Positions 60,841 to 64,000 of a DNA stretch of 64,000 nucleotides are shown here, piece after piece. The position numbers and the translations under genes are program-made. The notes under the pieces are model-generated. The model ran no database searches. It had not been told where the DNA came from and worked only from the letters and a program-made list of their open reading frames with translations. This DNA comes from Euclidia mi (taxonomy: Eukaryota > Arthropoda > Insecta > Lepidoptera > Erebidae): assembly GCA_944739405.2 (NCBI GenBank), contig OX123205.2, positions 39,452,475-39,516,474 on the forward strand, written 5' to 3'. Position 1 is the stretch's first letter, and each line of letters begins with the position of its first letter.

Positions 60841-62550
60841 TCTAAAATCATGTCACAAAATACAACTTTTTTACATATATGTCTAAAAACTAAGAAATCG
60901 TTTTCAATAAGTAAACTGAAATAGCAACTATGTTGCCAGTCATCTCTCAAATATGTAGGAGTGGCATCGCGTCAGCTGTTTTATAGATCGTGTATTATAT
61001 GTATTGTGTCTATATTTATGCTTATAAATAAATTGAAATAAATTGTAGATCATAAATAATCATAATAGAAACTAAGACCTCGTTAGTTCGTTGCCACAGC
61101 CTTCGGAACATCCATTTCCGGATTCGAATCTGTTCTGTTTAAGTTCAAAGGAAGGAAACTTATTTAGTTTTTTTATAAGGTAGGTAGGCTTTTAGCATTG
61201 CTTTTTTAAGCTTGTTAGATATATGTATGTATGTAGGAATTAGAATTTTTCTGCATAACCTAACTCTGAATTTAAGTCATACCATATCGTTGTGTACAAC
61301 TTAAGACATTCAGTAAGAGTAACAAGTTTGTTTTACGCCCGATTCCAATATACTAACTATCCATCTAAGCATGTGACTACTAGAGATAGATAACTGACAT
61401 AAACGCCACAAAAATATGTCATATATTAATCGATAGATTATGAACTCCAGCGATAGATAGAATATTACAAATTACCGTTACTGATGAAAAATACTCCAAC
61501 GTCTTTGATAACTTTGTACAAAAGCAGTCTTTAAACAACGATACAATTATTGAAATATCGTATAAATCTACCCTCTGAACACCCCTAGACTTTCCATTTA
61601 CTTTCCATTTAAGATTTAACTACGCTTGCCCGCCACTATATACCACCCCGTCTGGCTTCCATGCAGTTCGTTTTGCACTGCCCACCGAGAGAAGGGTGGC
61701 AGAACTGAAGTGCGCAGTAGAATTAAAAAGGATTTTAATTCACCATTGCATTTCGCTTTCGATTGAAATACTAGGCTTTGATTGAGTGAGATAGAAGAAT
61801 AGTCGCTTGTTGATCTTTAAAAGGGATTTAAAGGGATTGGCAGAGGCGTGTGAGTGGCTTGAATATGTGTGTAAGCATATTTAACTACGCTGGACAATAA
61901 AAAGCAGGCTTACTTTTAGTTAACTCAACGGCTGGTGTTCCCTATTCAAAACATTGGGACACAAAGAAGGTGTTATAACGTTATATTCTAATAATTAGGC
62001 GTTCGAGACCAATGATATTAGAAAAGTCATAGATACGTTACCTACGTAGTAATCAATCCGTAGAAACGGTACACTAACGCACAAAGATATTTTATTTTAA
62101 TGGCCATATTTTCGTTTTAATTTCGGTTGACAAGATGTGTCAGTTTCACTTTGACGCCGGCTCGCGACGTCACACACACATATGGTTTAGCGTCCTGCTT
62201 TTGGTACGCCTATAACGTATCTACTTCTATTTACTTGTAACATCGTTGATCGAGACCCTTTACATGAATATTATTAAGAAACAGTACTATCAATGTTCTT
62301 ATAATATAAAATTACTTACCTTGACTGACGTATCATCTCAGAGTCTAAGCTACTGACGCTAGACAAATGGAACTTATGAGTCCGTTTTAAAACTTAAGTA
62401 CTAAAGAAGGATTTTCTAATATTATACTCTAAAAATAACGTGCAAATTTAACTACAACTACCTACAACTAGCCCTACATAAAAAGCCTTATCCATTGAAG
62501 TACAGCTTTAAAACAAAGTAAACATATGTCTATCCTCCCTATCTATGTAT
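60841..62550. other. Mostly unassigned; weak TATA+Inr candidate at 61637
   Basis: AT-rich overall. At 61621-61710 a GC-richer patch has TATATA (61637-61642) followed 28 bp later by CAGTTC (A at 61665), a possible core promoter pair on the plus strand. No frame follows. Confidence 0.3.
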
Positions 62551-62558
62551 GTTGAGCA

Positions 62559-62596
62559 ACGGAAGCGCTTCGAGGATGCGGCCTCCGCGCTTCCGT
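62559..62596. repeat. GC-rich 10-bp inverted repeat
   Basis: ACGGAAGCGC (62559-62568) and GCGCTTCCGT (62587-62596) around an 18-base GC-rich loop, in an AT-rich context. Confidence 0.6.
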
Positions 62597-62829
62597 CGAC
62601 CGAAGCTCGATTGACTAATACCCACAGACGCACTTGTAGGTTATAATGAATATATCTAACACGCCTGGGAATTGTACGAATTTTATGCGAGTTTCCTTTT
62701 TTCACTTTTCTGGACAGTGTAAAAGCATTTCCGTCGTGATTTGGTGAAATGGAACTGATGTACCTACCTATTTCGTTCGTTTCTTAGGTCAAAAGTTCTT
62801 GCGTTTAGGTTTCTAAAATACAGTATTTT

Positions 62830-62862
62830 GAAAACCGAGATATTTATTATATCTCGGTTTTC
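62830..62862. repeat. Perfect 14-bp inverted repeat with 5-base loop
   Basis: GAAAACCGAGATAT and its complement separated by TTATT, similar in form to the longer hairpins at 45957 and 56071. Confidence 0.85.
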
Positions 62863-63139
62863 CGTTATTCCAATACCGTGAAGATATAAATTTATAAAAC
62901 ATCAATTACGACAACTCAACTGACGTCAAAATGAGGACGGCAAAATTCTCAGTGAGATGCACCCAGCGATATTCGTCGCAGGATATGATTGAGTCAAACT
63001 GTCCAAAGCTTTTAACTATTATTTTTCTTATGAACTATATTATGAAAACTGTTTCCGCTATATATTCTAACACACCAGCAATTTTCGATGTAACGAACCG
63101 CTTTCAATTTTGCTAATGACATTGAAGTGTCGCCTATGA

Positions 63140-63207
63140 ATATACATCGATTATGATATATCGATGCATTTATCGTGCCGTTAGTATATCGATATATATA
63201 TCGATGT
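63140..63207. promoter_or_regulatory. Cluster of ATCGAT sites including a TATCGATA (DRE-type)
   Basis: ATCGAT occurs four times in 65 bp (near 63147, 63160, 63188 and 63200), one inside TATCGATA, the core of the insect DNA-replication-related element bound by DREF. Simple AT-rich palindromic drift is an alternative, and no gene is evident next to it. Confidence 0.3.
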
Positions 63208-63553
63208 TTATTAATGGCTGCTTTGTCCTCGCATTGTTATATTGAGAACAGGGCATTTGATTATAAGCTAAGATTGGGCTTAGCCGTGGCAGAATTAATG
63301 TCAGAGTTTTAAATTGTCCCAAGGCCTAGTCCAGTTAATGGCATTAAGGAATGAAAAGGTACAATATAGAATGTACGTTATAGATCTTTCAGTACGATCG
63401 AATTCTCGCAATATTACTATAAATTATAAGAATAAATAAAAATATTTCCCTGCTACTTTAATTTTAAACAAGCCACCTGAACATGGGTCTAGTACATAGC
63501 TGCATATCCCTTTAAGAATACTTATACATCTAAGCGTGAGAATATGTATGAAT

Positions 63554-63756
63554 TACTAATATATAAAGCTGAAGAGTTTGTTTGTTTGGTTGAACGCGCT
63601 AATCTCAGGAACTACTGGACCGATTTCAAAAATTCTTTCATTGTTAGATAGCCCATTTATTGAGGAAGGCCTATAGGCTATATAATATCACGCTATTAGC
63701 CACGGGAGCGGAGCAGTAGCCTTAAATAACGCGGGTGTAACCGCAGGCTCATCTAG
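63554..63756 (+). mobile_element. HelB Helitron, full length
   Basis: ACTAATATATAAAGCTGAAG to GCAGGCTCATCTAG before T, with AACGCGCTAATCTCAGGAAC, GATAGCCCATTTATTGAGG and GGGTGTAACCGC. The 5' TC is not evident. Confidence 0.8.
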
Positions 63757-64000
63757 TTATTGATAATTGTATGCCAAAGCTAGAAAGTATTTCAACTCTC
63801 AATTTTTCCATTGGTATGAGTTAATTCCTACCGTATGACCAATGTAGCCAATTTCAGTAGGTAGTGACCAAAATTCGAAATCGTAAAATCCACATACATA
63901 TAAGGTTTAAACCACTGTCAAAACAACATACCTACTTTGTATTAAATAAAGACATTAACTAGTAATAAAACAGCGACAGGTTACATTTAATATTCGGAAT

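Noticed and set aside
1..64000. CRISPR arrays, bacterial operons, phage or plasmid features
   Set aside because: No spaced direct repeats of the right form and no prokaryotic gene density. The window is clearly eukaryotic repeat-rich DNA.

Overview
The window looks like AT-rich intergenic or intronic DNA from a lepidopteran (moth or butterfly) genome. The evidence is the repeat landscape. It has many short Helitron-like elements ending in CTAG before a T, several tRNA-derived SINE families with intact Pol III A and B boxes, a SINE with a 5S-rRNA-like head, fragments of RTE-like, R1/LOA-like and Jockey-group LINEs, and MITEs with TA or TTA target duplications. I found no complete host gene, no rRNA or tRNA gene, no CRISPR array and no bacterial-type operon. 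All identifications are from reading the sequence; no database search was run.

Family labels used below. SINE-A: tRNA head, tail CTACCCCTTCGGGG..GGCGTGA. SINE-B: head AGCGATAGCCTAGTGG, tail ending in GAT repeats. SINE-C: SINE-B-like head, tail GGCCAGCGTGGTGG. SINE-D: tail GTGGACTGTTAGAGGCTGATG. SINE-E: 5S-like head. SINE-F: head TGGCGTAGTGG, 3' end CCCCCGCGACACAGG. HelA: ends GCTGGCGTCCTCTAG. HelB: contains AAGCTGAAGAGTTTG. MITE-1 to MITE-5 are defined at their entries.

Layout. 0.3-10 kb: LINE 3' ends, an R1/LOA RNase H remnant split by a MITE, a diverged tandem repeat, HelA and HelB copies, an RTE tail, and a SINE-A nested inside a SINE-F. 10.2-13.8 kb: one SINE-B copy broken first by MITE-3 and then by a 3,030-bp element. 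This element has 0.8-kb inverted repeats, CACAGTG termini and a CGAGG target duplication, which are Transib-like features, and it is the most unusual object here. 14-17.5 kb: Helitrons and SINEs. 17.8-20.7 kb: a 5'-truncated LINE with an 871-codon open frame and a target duplication. 20.8-24.6 kb: SINEs, including SINE-D inserted in SINE-E with a 13-bp duplication, and MITE-4. 24.7-26.8 kb: an apparently intact Tc1-like transposon (341-aa DD34E transposase, 26-bp perfect inverted repeats) nested in a TTA-flanked element. 27-34 kb: perfect hairpins, a Jockey-like fragment, and a TATA-less Inr+DPE candidate promoter near 31.49 kb. 34-47 kb: more SINEs, a second RTE tail and the best 5S-like SINE. 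47-53 kb: nearly featureless. 53.5-64 kb: Helitrons, SINEs, a 39-bp perfect hairpin, a weak candidate exon near 58.8 kb and HelB copies.

The genes do not form a pathway. The picture is of parasites on parasites: SINE-A shares its 3' tail with the RTE-like LINE ends, Tc1 sits inside another DNA element, and the Transib-like element sits inside a SINE.
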